The notes under the pieces were generated by a model. That model was not told the DNA's origin and did no database searches. It saw only the letters and a list, made by a program, of their open reading frames with translations. Below are positions 1-8,730 of a stretch of 8,730 nucleotides of DNA, in pieces. The stretch covers positions 1-8,730 of the forward strand of contig JAPLOT010000274.1 in assembly GCA_026400595.1 (NCBI GenBank). The letters run 5' to 3'. This stretch comes from Alphaproteobacteria bacterium (GTDB lineage: Bacteria > Pseudomonadota > Alphaproteobacteria > Rhizobiales > Aestuariivirgaceae). The position numbers were made by a program, and so were the translations under genes. Positions within the stretch are counted from its first letter, which is position 1; every line of letters begins with the position of its first letter.

Positions 1-1860
1 GGCGAACCGCCGGAAGTCTTCACCCGCTCGCCCATGGTGAAGAAGGCGCGCGAAGGCGTGATGGAATTCCTGCTGATCAACCATCCGCTCGACTGCCCGA
101 TCTGCGACCAGGGCGGCGAATGCGACCTGCAGGACCAGGCCATGGCCTATGGCATCGACAAGAACCGCTATCACGAGAACAAACGCGCGGTGGAGGAGAA
201 GTATCTCGGCCCCCTGGTGAAGACCGAGATGACGCGCTGCATCCAGTGCACCCGCTGCGTGCGCTTCACCACCGAAGTGGGCGGCATCGAGGAGATGGGC
301 GCCACCGGCCGCGGCGAGGACATGGAGATCACCACCTACCTGAACAAGGCGATCTCCTCCGAACTGCAGGGCAACATCATCGACCTCTGCCCGGTGGGGG
401 CGTTGACGTCCAAGCCCTACGAGTTCAAGGCGCGGCCCTGGGAGCTGCGCAAGACCGAGACCATCGATGCGATGGATGCGGTGGGCAGCAACATCCGCGT
501 CGATGCGCGCGGCCGCGAGGTGATGCGCATCCTGCCGCGCACCCACGACGACGTGAACGAGGAGTGGATCTCGGACAAGACGCGCTTCGTCTGGGACGGG
601 CTGCGCACACAGCGCCTGGACCGGCCCTATGTGCGCGAATTCGGCAAGCTGCGTGCCGCGACCTGGCCCGAGGCCTTCCTGCGCGTGGCGCAGAAGGTGA
701 AAGCCGCCAACCCGGCCCGCATGGGCATCATCCTGGGCGATCTGGTCGCGGCGGAGGAGGCCTTCTCCGCCCGCCAACTGGCCGACCTGCTGGGCATCAG
801 GAACATCGACTGCCGCCAGGACGGAACCCCGCTGGGCGAGAAGGGCGGCCGCGCGGGCTATCTCTTCAACAGTGGCATCGCCGGAATCGACGAAGCCGAT
901 GCCATCCTGCTCATCGGCACCAATCCGCGGCTCGAGGCGCCGGTGCTCAACGCCCGCATCCGCAAGCGCTACCTCAAGGGCGGGGTAAAGATCGCGCTCA
1001 TCGGCGAGCCGGCGGACCTCACCTATCCTCATGCCTATCTTGGCGCCGGTCCCGACAGCCTGTCGGCCCTGCTGGCCGAACCGCTGGACGAGTCGGCGAA
1101 GAAGCCAATGATCATCGTGGGGCAGGGTGCCATCGCGCGGCCCGACGGCGCGGCGGTGCTGGCCACGGCCATGAAGCTGGCGCAAGCGCAGAATGTCGTC
1201 CGCGAGGGCTGGAACGGCTTCAACGTGCTGCACACCGCGGCGGGCCGGGTGGGCGCGCTCGATGTCTGTGCCTTGCCCTCGGCCGAGGGCGGACTCACCG
1301 CGCCGCAGATGCTTGCCGCCGCGAAGCGCGGCGACCTCGACGTGCTCTTCCTCGTCGGCGCCGACGAGATCGACACCGCGGCGCTGGGATCCACCTTTGT
1401 CGTCTACATGGGATCGCATGGCGATGCCGGCGCGCATCGCGCCGATGTCATCCTGCCCGGTGCCGCCTACACCGAAAAGCAGGTGACCTATGTCAACACC
1501 GAGGGCCGGCCGCAGATGACCGAGCGGGCGTCTTTTCCACCTGGCGAAGCCCGCGAGGACTGGGCGATCTTCCGCGCCCTCTCGGATGCGCTCAACGTCA
1601 CGCTGCCATGGAACAATCTCGATGAGCTGCGCCGCGCCATGTACAAGGCGGCGCCGCAGCTGGCCCGGCTCGATACGCGCACGCCGGCTGATACCGCCGA
1701 GCTGGCCGACCTCGCCAGCGTGCCGGGTGCCATGTCGGGCGAGCCCTTCCGGTCACCGGTCACCGACTACTACATGACCAACCCCATCGCGCGCGCCTCG
1801 AACACCATGGCCGAGTGCTCGGCCCTGAAGAACGTGCAAAAGCTCGAGGCGGCGGAGTAG
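1..1860 (+). CDS. nuoG: NADH-quinone oxidoreductase subunit G (NuoG), 5'-truncated by window edge
   Basis: Peripheral-arm subunit of complex I that relays electrons from the NADH-oxidising NuoEF module through iron-sulfur clusters. The reading frame is open from base 1, so the gene starts upstream. The 619 visible residues compare with about 690 for alphaproteobacterial NuoG, so roughly 70 residues, including the N-terminal [2Fe-2S] domain, are missing. Numbering from base 1, a His-Cys3 ligand set (H28, C32, C35, C41) fits cluster N5, and C80, C83, C86 and C130 (ending in DLCPVGAL) fit the [4Fe-4S] cluster N4. The rest is the molybdopterin-oxidoreductase-like domain, which in this family has no molybdenum cofactor. 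The four-cysteine N7 motif of E. coli NuoG is absent where it would lie (about residues 155-200, 'DAVGSNIRVDARGREVMRI'), as is known for alphaproteobacterial and mitochondrial versions. The internal ATG at base 34 is not the true start, because homologous sequence continues in frame before it. The stop lies 4 bases before nuoH. Confidence 0.97.
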   Translation, partial: GEPPEVFTRSPMVKKAREGVMEFLLINHPLDCPICDQGGECDLQDQAMAYGIDKNRYHENKRAVEEKYLGPLVKTEMTRCIQCTRCVRFTTEVGGIEEMGATGRGEDMEITTYLNKAISSELQGNIIDLCPVGALTSKPYEFKARPWELRKTETIDAMDAVGSNIRVDARGREVMRILPRTHDDVNEEWISDKTRFVWDGLRTQRLDRPYVREFGKLRAATWPEAFLRVAQKVKAANPARMGIILGDLVAAEEAFSARQLADLLGIRNIDCRQDGTPLGEKGGRAGYLFNSGIAGIDEADAILLIGTNPRLEAPVLNARIRKRYLKGGVKIALIGEPADLTYPHAYLGAGPDSLSALLAEPLDESAKKPMIIVGQGAIARPDGAAVLATAMKLAQAQNVVREGWNGFNVLHTAAGRVGALDVCALPSAEGGLTAPQMLAAAKRGDLDVLFLVGADEIDTAALGSTFVVYMGSHGDAGAHRADVILPGAAYTEKQVTYVNTEGRPQMTERASFPPGEAREDWAIFRALSDALNVTLPWNNLDELRRAMYKAAPQLARLDTRTPADTAELADLASVPGAMSGEPFRSPVTDYYMTNPIARASNTMAECSALKNVQKLEAAE

Positions 1861-1864
1861 GACC

Positions 1865-2899
1865 ATGAACGAACTGCTGCTCACCGTCGGCCTGATCCTG
1901 CTGCAGAGCGTGGCCTTCGTCGTCGCGCTGCTCATCGTGGTGGCCTATCTGCTGTGGTTCGACCGCAAGGTCTGGGCCGCTGTGCAGATGCGCCGTGGCC
2001 CCAATGTGGTGGGGCCCTGGGGCCTGTTCCAGTCCTTCGCCGACCTCATCAAGTTCGCGCTCAAGGAGCAGGTGATCCCTGATGGGGCCAACAAGGGCAT
2101 CTTCGTCATCGCGCCCCTGGTCACCGCCATTCTGGCCCTGGCGGCCTGGGCAGTCGTGCCGGTGGACGATGGCTGGGCCATCGCCGACATCAATGTCGGC
2201 ATCCTCTATCTTTTCGCGCTTTCGTCGCTCGGCGTCTATGGCGTGATCATGGGCGGCTGGGCCTCGAACTCGAAGTATCCCTTCCTCTCGGCCCTGCGCT
2301 CGGCAGCGCAGATGGTGTCCTATGAGGTTTCCATCGGTTTCGTGATCGTCACCGTGCTGCTTTGCGCCGGCTCCCTGAACCTGACCGAGATCGTGCGGTC
2401 GCAGCAGACGGGGCTTGGCACCATGCTGGGCCTCCCCAACTCCTTCCTCGACTGGTACCTGCTGCCGCTCCTGCCGATGTTCGTGATCTTCTTCGTCTCG
2501 GCGCTGGCGGAGACCAACCGTCCGCCCTTCGATCTCGTCGAGGCGGAATCGGAACTCGTGGCCGGCTTCATGGTGGAGTACTCTTCGACCGGCTACCTGC
2601 TCTTCATGCTCGGCGAATACGTGGCGATCGTCCTCATGTGCGCCATGACCACAATTCTCTTCCTGGGCGGGTGGCTGCCGATCATCGACATTCCGGTGCT
2701 GAACTGGGTGCCGGGCGTGATCTGGTTCCTGCTCAAGGTCATCTTCGTCTTCTTCATGTTCGCCATGGTCAAGGCCATCGTGCCGCGCTACCGCTACGAC
2801 CAGCTGATGCGGCTGGGCTGGAAGGTCTTCCTGCCCATCTCGCTCTTCTGGGTGGCACTGACGGCCGGCGTTCTCGTCGCATTCGGGTGGGCGCCATGA
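1865..2899 (+). CDS. nuoH: NADH-quinone oxidoreductase subunit H (NuoH)
   Basis: Membrane subunit (ND1 homologue) at the junction of the two arms of complex I; with NuoB, D and I it forms the quinone-binding chamber and couples quinone reduction to proton pumping. At 344 residues it is of normal alphaproteobacterial length, with about eight hydrophobic helices; the first covers about residues 5-31. Family signatures are visible: WFDRKVWAAVQ followed by R43-R44-G45-P46-N47, and the acidic loop A215-E216-T217-N218-R219-P220-P221-F222-D223 leading to E226, E228 and E230 in 'DLVEAESELVAGF'. The 'DRK' variant in place of 'ERK' is usual in alphaproteobacteria. The ATG is preceded by GGAG (1854-1857, inside the end of nuoG) with 7 bases between, which supports this start. 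The stop codon overlaps the ATG of the next small gene (ATGA), suggesting coupled translation. Confidence 0.97.
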   Translation: MNELLLTVGLILLQSVAFVVALLIVVAYLLWFDRKVWAAVQMRRGPNVVGPWGLFQSFADLIKFALKEQVIPDGANKGIFVIAPLVTAILALAAWAVVPVDDGWAIADINVGILYLFALSSLGVYGVIMGGWASNSKYPFLSALRSAAQMVSYEVSIGFVIVTVLLCAGSLNLTEIVRSQQTGLGTMLGLPNSFLDWYLLPLLPMFVIFFVSALAETNRPPFDLVEAESELVAGFMVEYSSTGYLLFMLGEYVAIVLMCAMTTILFLGGWLPIIDIPVLNWVPGVIWFLLKVIFVFFMFAMVKAIVPRYRYDQLMRLGWKVFLPISLFWVALTAGVLVAFGWAP

Positions 2900-3135
2900 G
2901 TTTCTACAACCTGGTTGGCGCGGTGGTCTTCCTGGGGCTCGGCATACTCATGCTGGTGCTGGCCAATCGCGCGCTCTATCCGGCGCTGCGCTGGCGCTAC
3001 GAGTCCGCCAAGGTCACGCAGACGCAGGGGCTGGATCCCAAGCGGCTGATGACGGCGCTGAAGTTCCTGAGCCTGGTGGGCATGCCGCTGATCGGCCTGT
3101 TTTTCGGCGACAGCATGAAACGGATCCTTGGGTGA
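2896..3135 (+). CDS. Small two-helix membrane protein of unknown function inside the nuo operon
   Basis: I do not recognise this protein. It is 79 residues long and starts with MSFYNLVGAVVF. Its ATG overlaps the nuoH stop (ATGA), and it ends 7 bases before the preferred nuoI ATG. A GGGTGG stretch (2885-2890) within the end of nuoH could act as its ribosome site. Two hydrophobic segments are visible, about residues 6-24 and 57-71. They are joined by a loop that is clearly basic: R25, R32, R34, K39, K49, R50 and K56 against E36 and D47. By the positive-inside rule the loop would face the cytoplasm and both ends the periplasm. Base composition and third-position GC match the neighbouring nuo genes, so it does not look recently acquired. 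The exact overlap and lack of spare DNA argue for a real translated gene. Unassigned reading frames between nuo genes are known in other alphaproteobacteria, for example Rhodobacter capsulatus, but I cannot say whether this one is related. An accessory subunit or assembly helper of complex I is inference from position only. Confidence 0.8.
   Translation: MSFYNLVGAVVFLGLGILMLVLANRALYPALRWRYESAKVTQTQGLDPKRLMTALKFLSLVGMPLIGLFFGDSMKRILG
3130..3135 (+). promoter_or_regulatory. Likely ribosome binding site deciding the nuoI start
   Basis: GGGTGA contains GGTGA, which matches part of the anti-Shine-Dalgarno complement (AGGAGGTGA). It lies 7 bases before the ATG at 3143 and includes the stop codon of the preceding small gene. 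The alternative TTG at 3128 has no comparable motif at a suitable distance, so this site favours the ATG at 3143. Confidence 0.45.
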
Positions 3136-3142
3136 ACAGCAG

Positions 3143-3631
3143 ATGAGAGTTGCACAAGCCGCACGTTCGCTCTTCCTGAAGGAGTTCCTCTCCGCCACCG
3201 TCATGGCGATGCGCTACTTCTTCGCGCCCAAGGCCACGATCAACTACCCCAACGAAAAGGGACCGCAGTCGCCCCGCTTTCGCGGCGAACATGCGCTGCG
3301 CCGCTATCCCAACGGCGAAGAGCGCTGCATCGCCTGCAAGCTCTGCGAGGCGATCTGTCCTGCACAGGCCATCACCATCGAAGCAGGCCCGCGCCGCAAC
3401 GACGGCACGCGCCGCACCACCCGCTACGACATCGACATGGTGAAGTGCATCTACTGCGGCTTCTGCCAGGAGGCCTGCCCGGTCGATGCCATCGTCGAGG
3501 GTCCCAACTTCGAATTCGCCACCGAAACCCGCGAGGAACTGCTCTTCAACAAGGAGAAGCTGCTCGCCAATGGTGACCGCTGGGAACGCGAGATCGCGCG
3601 CAACATCGCGCTCGACGCACCCTACCGGTGA
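3143..3631 (+). CDS. nuoI: NADH-quinone oxidoreductase subunit I (NuoI), 2x[4Fe-4S] ferredoxin-like
   Basis: Peripheral-arm subunit (TYKY/NDUFS8 homologue) carrying clusters N6a and N6b, which pass electrons to N2 in NuoB next to the quinone site. At 162 residues it fits the usual alphaproteobacterial length of about 163. Two classical binding motifs are present: C62-I-A-C65-K-L-C68-E-A-I-C72-P and C102-I-Y-C105-G-F-C108-Q-E-A-C112-P; each cluster takes three cysteines from one motif and the fourth from the other. The N-terminal stretch (LFLKEFLSATVMAMRYFF) is the conserved amphipathic segment that docks on the membrane arm. The C-terminus ends in the family-typical ARNIALDAPYR. An in-frame TTG at 3128 would add five residues and overlap the upstream gene by 8 bases. 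I prefer the ATG at 3143 because it gives the usual N-terminus and has a better ribosome site. Confidence 0.97.
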   Translation: MRVAQAARSLFLKEFLSATVMAMRYFFAPKATINYPNEKGPQSPRFRGEHALRRYPNGEERCIACKLCEAICPAQAITIEAGPRRNDGTRRTTRYDIDMVKCIYCGFCQEACPVDAIVEGPNFEFATETREELLFNKEKLLANGDRWEREIARNIALDAPYR

Positions 3632-3635
3632 GGAG
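3631..3635 (+). promoter_or_regulatory. Shine-Dalgarno sequence of nuoJ overlapping the nuoI stop
   Basis: AGGAG begins on the last base of the nuoI stop codon (TGA, 3629-3631) and lies 5 bases before the nuoJ ATG at 3641. This is the clearest ribosome site in the window and fixes the nuoJ start. The overlap with the stop suggests reinitiation or coupling between nuoI and nuoJ. Confidence 0.75.
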
Positions 3636-3640
3636 CTGAC

Positions 3641-4243
3641 ATGGTCGCTGGTCTGTTTTTCTATCTCTTCTCCGCGGTGGCGGTCGCCTCTGCGGTGATG
3701 GTCATCTCGGCGCGCAACCCGGTTCATTCGGTGCTGTTCCTGATCCTCTGCTTCTTCAATGCCGCGGGCCTCTTCATTCTCATGGGCGCCGAGTTCCTCG
3801 CCATGATCCTGGTCGTGGTCTATGTCGGCGCCGTCGCCGTGCTCTTCCTCTTCGTGGTGATGATGCTGGATGTGGACTTCGTCGAGCTGCGCCAGGGCAT
3901 GCTGAACTATCTCCCGGTCGGCGTCACCATCGGGCTCATCGTGCTGGTCGAGCTGGCCCTGGTGGTGGGAAGCTGGGCGGTGGATCCGGGCCTGGTCAAG
4001 ACCGCCTCGCCCACGCCCTCGGACATTACCAACACCGAAGCGCTGGGCCGCGTACTCTACACGGATTTCATCTTCTACTTCCAGGCGGCAGGGCTGGTGC
4101 TTCTTGTGGCCATGATCGGCGCCATCGTGCTGACGCTCCGCCACAAGGAAGGCGTCAAGCGGCAGAACATCGGCGACCAGGTGGCGCGCGGACCCGCTAC
4201 CGCCATCGAGGTCGTCAAGGTCAAGCCGGGGCAGGGGATCTGA
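3641..4243 (+). CDS. nuoJ: NADH-quinone oxidoreductase subunit J (NuoJ)
   Basis: Membrane-arm subunit (ND6 homologue) of complex I, next to NuoH and NuoK. Its third helix in solved structures can switch between alpha and pi-bulge forms during coupling. The 200-residue length is normal. Five hydrophobic segments can be seen, including about residues 4-23, 29-48, 53-76, 91-112 and 145-165. The signature third helix reads EFLAMILVVVYVGAVAVLF, with E51, Y61 and G63 in the expected places, and is followed by D77 after the helix. The C-terminal tail (from about residue 166) is polar and basic. The start has a strong AGGAG site. Only two bases separate its stop (TGA) from the nuoK ATG. Confidence 0.96.
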   Translation: MVAGLFFYLFSAVAVASAVMVISARNPVHSVLFLILCFFNAAGLFILMGAEFLAMILVVVYVGAVAVLFLFVVMMLDVDFVELRQGMLNYLPVGVTIGLIVLVELALVVGSWAVDPGLVKTASPTPSDITNTEALGRVLYTDFIFYFQAAGLVLLVAMIGAIVLTLRHKEGVKRQNIGDQVARGPATAIEVVKVKPGQGI

Positions 4244-4245
4244 TC

Positions 4246-4554
4246 ATGGTCATCGGGCTTTCGCACTATCTCACCGTTGCCGCCATCCTCTTCACCATCG
4301 GCATCTTCGGCATCTTCCTCAACCGCAAGAACGTGATCGTCATCCTGATGTCGATTGAGCTGATGCTGCTGGCGGTGAACATCAATCTTGTGGCCTTCTC
4401 CACTCACCTGAACGATCTGGTGGGGCAGGTCTTCGCGTTGCTGGTGCTGACCGTGGCTGCGGGCGAGGCCGCCATCGGACTCGCCATTCTGGTGACTTAC
4501 TTCCGCAACCGCGGCTCCATCGCGGTTGAAGACATCAATCTCATGAAGGGCTGA
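4246..4554 (+). CDS. nuoK: NADH-quinone oxidoreductase subunit K (NuoK)
   Basis: Small membrane-arm subunit (ND4L homologue) that joins NuoJ/H to the antiporter-like subunit NuoN and contributes to the central hydrophilic axis for proton transfer. It has 102 residues, the usual length, and three hydrophobic helices (about residues 5-25, 30-51 and 62-85). The two buried glutamates essential in E. coli (E36 and E72) correspond to E38 in 'LMSIELMLLAVNINL' and E74 in 'VAAGEAAIGLAI'. An AGGGGA stretch (4233-4238) inside the end of nuoJ lies 7 bases before the ATG. The acidic/basic C-terminal tail (VEDINLMKG) is typical of the alphaproteobacterial proteins. Confidence 0.97.
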   Translation: MVIGLSHYLTVAAILFTIGIFGIFLNRKNVIVILMSIELMLLAVNINLVAFSTHLNDLVGQVFALLVLTVAAGEAAIGLAILVTYFRNRGSIAVEDINLMKG

Positions 4555-4562
4555 CGGCAACC

Positions 4563-6589
<2,027 letters not shown>

Positions 6590-6590
<1 letters not shown>

Positions 6591-8101
6591 TGAGCTGGCC
6601 CATCCTCTCGGTCGTCACATTCCTGCCGCTTGTTGGCGTGGCCTTCATCCTGGCGCTGCGCGGCGATGACGAAACCGCCATCCGCCAGACGCGGCTGATC
6701 GCGCTGTGGACCACGGTCTTCACCTTCCTGCTGTCGCTGCTCATCTGGATCAACTTCGACGCGGCGGCGCCCGGCTTCCAGTTCGTCGAGAAGCATGCCT
6801 GGCTTGGCGGCGCGGCCTCCTACCAGATGGGCGTCGACGGCATCTCCATGCCTTTCGTGATCCTCACCACGTTCCTGATGCCGATCTGCATTCTCGCGTC
6901 CTGGCACGTCACCAAGCGGGTGCGCGAATACATGATCGCCTTCCTGGTGCTGGAGACGCTGATGGTCGGCGTGTTCTGCGCACTCGATCTGGTGCTCTTC
7001 TACCTCTTCTTCGAGGCCGGCCTGATCCCGATGTTCCTGATCATCGGCATCTGGGGCGGGCCGCGGCGCGTCTATGCCAGCTTCAAGTTCTTCCTCTACA
7101 CGCTGCTCGGTTCGGTGCTGATGCTGCTGGCCATAATCTATATGTACTGGACAGCCGGTACGACCGACATCGCCGCACTGCTCACCAATCCCGTCTTCAC
7201 GCCCGAAGCGCAGAAATGGCTATGGCTGGCCTTCTTCGCCTCCTTCGCGGTAAAGATGCCGATGTGGCCGGTGCACACCTGGCTTCCCGACGCGCATGTG
7301 GAGGCGCCGACCGCGGGTTCGGTGATCTTGGCCGCCATCCTCCTGAAGATGGGCGGCTATGGTTTCCTGCGCTTCTCGCTGCCCATGTTTCCGGATGCCA
7401 GCCTCTATTTCCAGGACTTCGTCTTCGTGCTCTCGGTCATCGCCATCGTCTACACCTCGCTGGTGGCGCTGATGCAGGAGGACATGAAGAAGCTGATTGC
7501 CTATTCCTCGGTAGCGCACATGGGTTTCGTGACCATGGGCATCTTCTCGCTCAACCGCCAGGGCATCGACGGCGCCATGTTCCAGATGATCAGCCACGGG
7601 CTGGTTTCGGGCGCGCTCTTCCTCTGCGTCGGCGTGGTCTATGACCGCATGCACACGCGCGAGATCGCCGCCTATGGCGGGCTGGTGAAGACCATGCCGC
7701 TCTTTGCCTTCACCTTCATGGTCTTCACAATGGCCAATGTGGGCCTGCCGGGCACCTCCGGTTTCGTAGGCGAATTCCTGTCGCTGCTCGGTGCATTCCA
7801 GGCGAATACCTGGGTGGCCTTCTTCGCCACCACGGGCGTCATCCTCTCGGCAGCCTATGCCCTCTGGCTCTACCGCCGCGTGGTCTTCGGCAAGCTGGAG
7901 AAGCCGGCGCTGATGCATCTGCCGGATATGACACCGCGCGAACTGGCGACGCTGGCGCCGCTGGTGGTGCTCACCATCTTCTTCGGCGCCTATCCCGCGC
8001 CCATCCTCGATATCTTCGGGGCCTCCGTCGAAACCCTCATCAAGCCTTTGCAGCAGGCGGCCGCCGCGGCGGAAGCGCTGGCCACGGCTTCGTTGCAGTA
8101 A
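6590..8101 (+). CDS. nuoM: NADH-quinone oxidoreductase subunit M (NuoM), middle proton-pumping module
   Basis: Antiporter-like membrane subunit (ND4 homologue, related to MrpD) between NuoN and NuoL. It has 503 residues, a normal length, and about 14 hydrophobic helices. Charged residues of the proton path are present: E142 in 'YLFFEAGLIPMFLI' (helix 5), K222 in 'SFAVKMPMWPVHTWLPDA' (helix 7) and E395 in 'GFVGEFLSLLGAF' (helix 12). The HTWLPDAHVEAPTAGS stretch parallels the same place in NuoL, showing their common ancestry. The frame stays open upstream within nuoL, but the proper start is the ATG at 6590, which gives the family N-terminus MSWPILSVVTFLPLVG. A GGGGG run (6576-6580) lies 9 bases before it. 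The ATG shares one base with the nuoL stop (TGATG), so translation is probably coupled. The C-terminal tail is unusually alanine-rich (QQAAAAAEALATASLQ) but lies outside the membrane core. Confidence 0.98.
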
Positions 8102-8110
8102 GGATCCGCC

Positions 8111-8730
8111 ATGACGCTTCTTCAACATGCCGATGCCGTCGCGGCCCTGCCAGAGATCGTTCTGGCGGTGCTGGCCATGGCGCTGCTCATGGTCGGGGTC
8201 TTCCGCAAGAGCGACTCCGCTGACGCCATCACGCTGGGTGCCATCGTGTCGCTGGCGCTGGTTGCAGCCCTGGTGATCTGGGGTGGGGAGGGGCGGCAGA
8301 CCGCCTTCGGCGGTGCCTTTGTGGTCGACACCTTCGCCCGCGTGATGAAGGTGCTGGCGCTCTTCGGTTCGGCTGTCGCCATCGTGCTGTCGGTGCAGTT
8401 CATGAAGCGCGACCGTTCGGAGCGCTTCGAGTTTCCGGTCCTCATCCTGCTCTCGGTCGTCGGCATGATGACCATGATCTCGGCCAACAACCTGATCGCC
8501 CTCTACATGGGCCTGGAGCTGCAGTCGCTGGCGCTCTATGTGGTGGCGGCCATCAACCGCGACAGCGCCCGGGCATCGGAAGCGGGCCTCAAGTATTTCG
8601 TGCTGGGCGCGCTGTCCTCCGGCATGCTGCTTTACGGCGCCTCGCTGGTCTATGGCTTCACCGGCACCACGGCCTTCCCGCAGATCGCGGAGGTTCTCTC
8701 CCATGGTGGCGAACACGGCACCAGCCTGGG
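8111..8730 (+). CDS. nuoN: NADH-quinone oxidoreductase subunit N (NuoN), 3'-truncated by window edge
   Basis: Third antiporter-like membrane subunit (ND2 homologue), placed next to NuoK and NuoJ in the membrane arm. The first 206 codons are visible and stay open to the window end; the full protein is usually about 480 residues. It starts with MTLLQHADAVAALPEIVLAVLAM, the last part being the first membrane helix. The conserved helix-5 glutamate is E136 in 'LIALYMGLELQSLALYVV', and the family signature 'SEAGLKYFVLGALSSGMLLYG' follows, containing K161. The helix-7 lysine and later helices lie outside the window. TAAGGAT (8099-8105), which includes the nuoM stop codon, is a good ribosome site 5 bases before the ATG and supports this start. 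No stop or frameshift is seen in the visible part. Confidence 0.97.
   Translation, partial: MTLLQHADAVAALPEIVLAVLAMALLMVGVFRKSDSADAITLGAIVSLALVAALVIWGGEGRQTAFGGAFVVDTFARVMKVLALFGSAVAIVLSVQFMKRDRSERFEFPVLILLSVVGMMTMISANNLIALYMGLELQSLALYVVAAINRDSARASEAGLKYFVLGALSSGMLLYGASLVYGFTGTTAFPQIAEVLSHGGEHGTSL

Noticed and set aside
120..1625. Second + strand frame of 501 codons inside nuoG
   Set aside because: It is very rich in Arg, Gly, Pro and His, typical of the off-frame of GC-rich genes. The nuoG frame carries all conserved motifs.
1858..1864. Promoter or terminator in junctions between genes
   Set aside because: No junction exceeds 9 bases and no stem-loop with a T run is visible at any of them. 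The genes read as one continuous transcript.
3014..4144. Long open frame on the - strand opposite the small gene, nuoI and nuoJ
   Set aside because: It is a composition artefact of the high GC third codon positions of the + strand genes, with no independent coding signature.
7220..8716. Long open frame on the - strand (about 498 codons) opposite nuoM and nuoN
   Set aside because: It crosses two conserved genes and has the same His/Glu/Gln/Arg-rich composition as other antisense shadows of membrane genes in GC-rich DNA.

Overview
The window is an internal slice of a respiratory complex I (proton-pumping NADH:quinone oxidoreductase, NDH-1) operon, all on the + strand and packed almost without gaps. 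The DNA is GC-rich, with strong G/C preference at third codon positions. Several traits point to an alphaproteobacterium: NuoG lacks the extra N7 iron-sulfur cluster motif seen in E. coli, NuoH has the 'DRK' and 'RRGPN' signatures, NuoI has an almost canonical alphaproteobacterial/mitochondrial (TYKY-like) sequence, and the gene order is G-H-I-J-K-L-M-N. I cannot place it at order or genus level from sequence alone.

Layout: nuoG, with its 5' end outside the window (1-1860); nuoH (1865-2899); a 79-residue two-helix membrane protein I do not recognise (2896-3135); nuoI (3143-3631); nuoJ (3641-4243); nuoK (4246-4554); nuoL (4563-6590); nuoM (6590-8101); and nuoN, cut by the window end (8111-8730). 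The largest gap between genes is 9 bases, so there is no room for internal promoters, terminators or RNA genes outside coding sequence, and I see none. Several junctions overlap or nearly touch (ATGA at nuoH/small gene, TGATG at nuoL/nuoM), which suggests one polycistronic transcript with translational coupling. The promoter and nuoA-F would lie upstream of base 1.

How the genes work together: NuoG and NuoI carry iron-sulfur clusters of the peripheral arm, passing electrons from NADH toward the quinone site at the NuoH interface. NuoH, J and K form the start of the membrane arm. NuoL, M and N are the three antiporter-like proton-pumping modules. The key charged residues of the membrane arm can be seen in the proper places (NuoL E179/K271, NuoM E142/K222/E395, NuoK E38/E74, NuoN E136), so the complex looks functional.

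Most of the window is ordinary. Two things depart from the textbook 14-gene set: the unassigned small membrane protein gene inserted between nuoH and nuoI, and a strongly histidine-rich segment (11 His in 23 residues) between the first two membrane helices of NuoL. I found no mobile elements, CRISPR arrays, RNA genes or evidence of a new defence or metabolic system.
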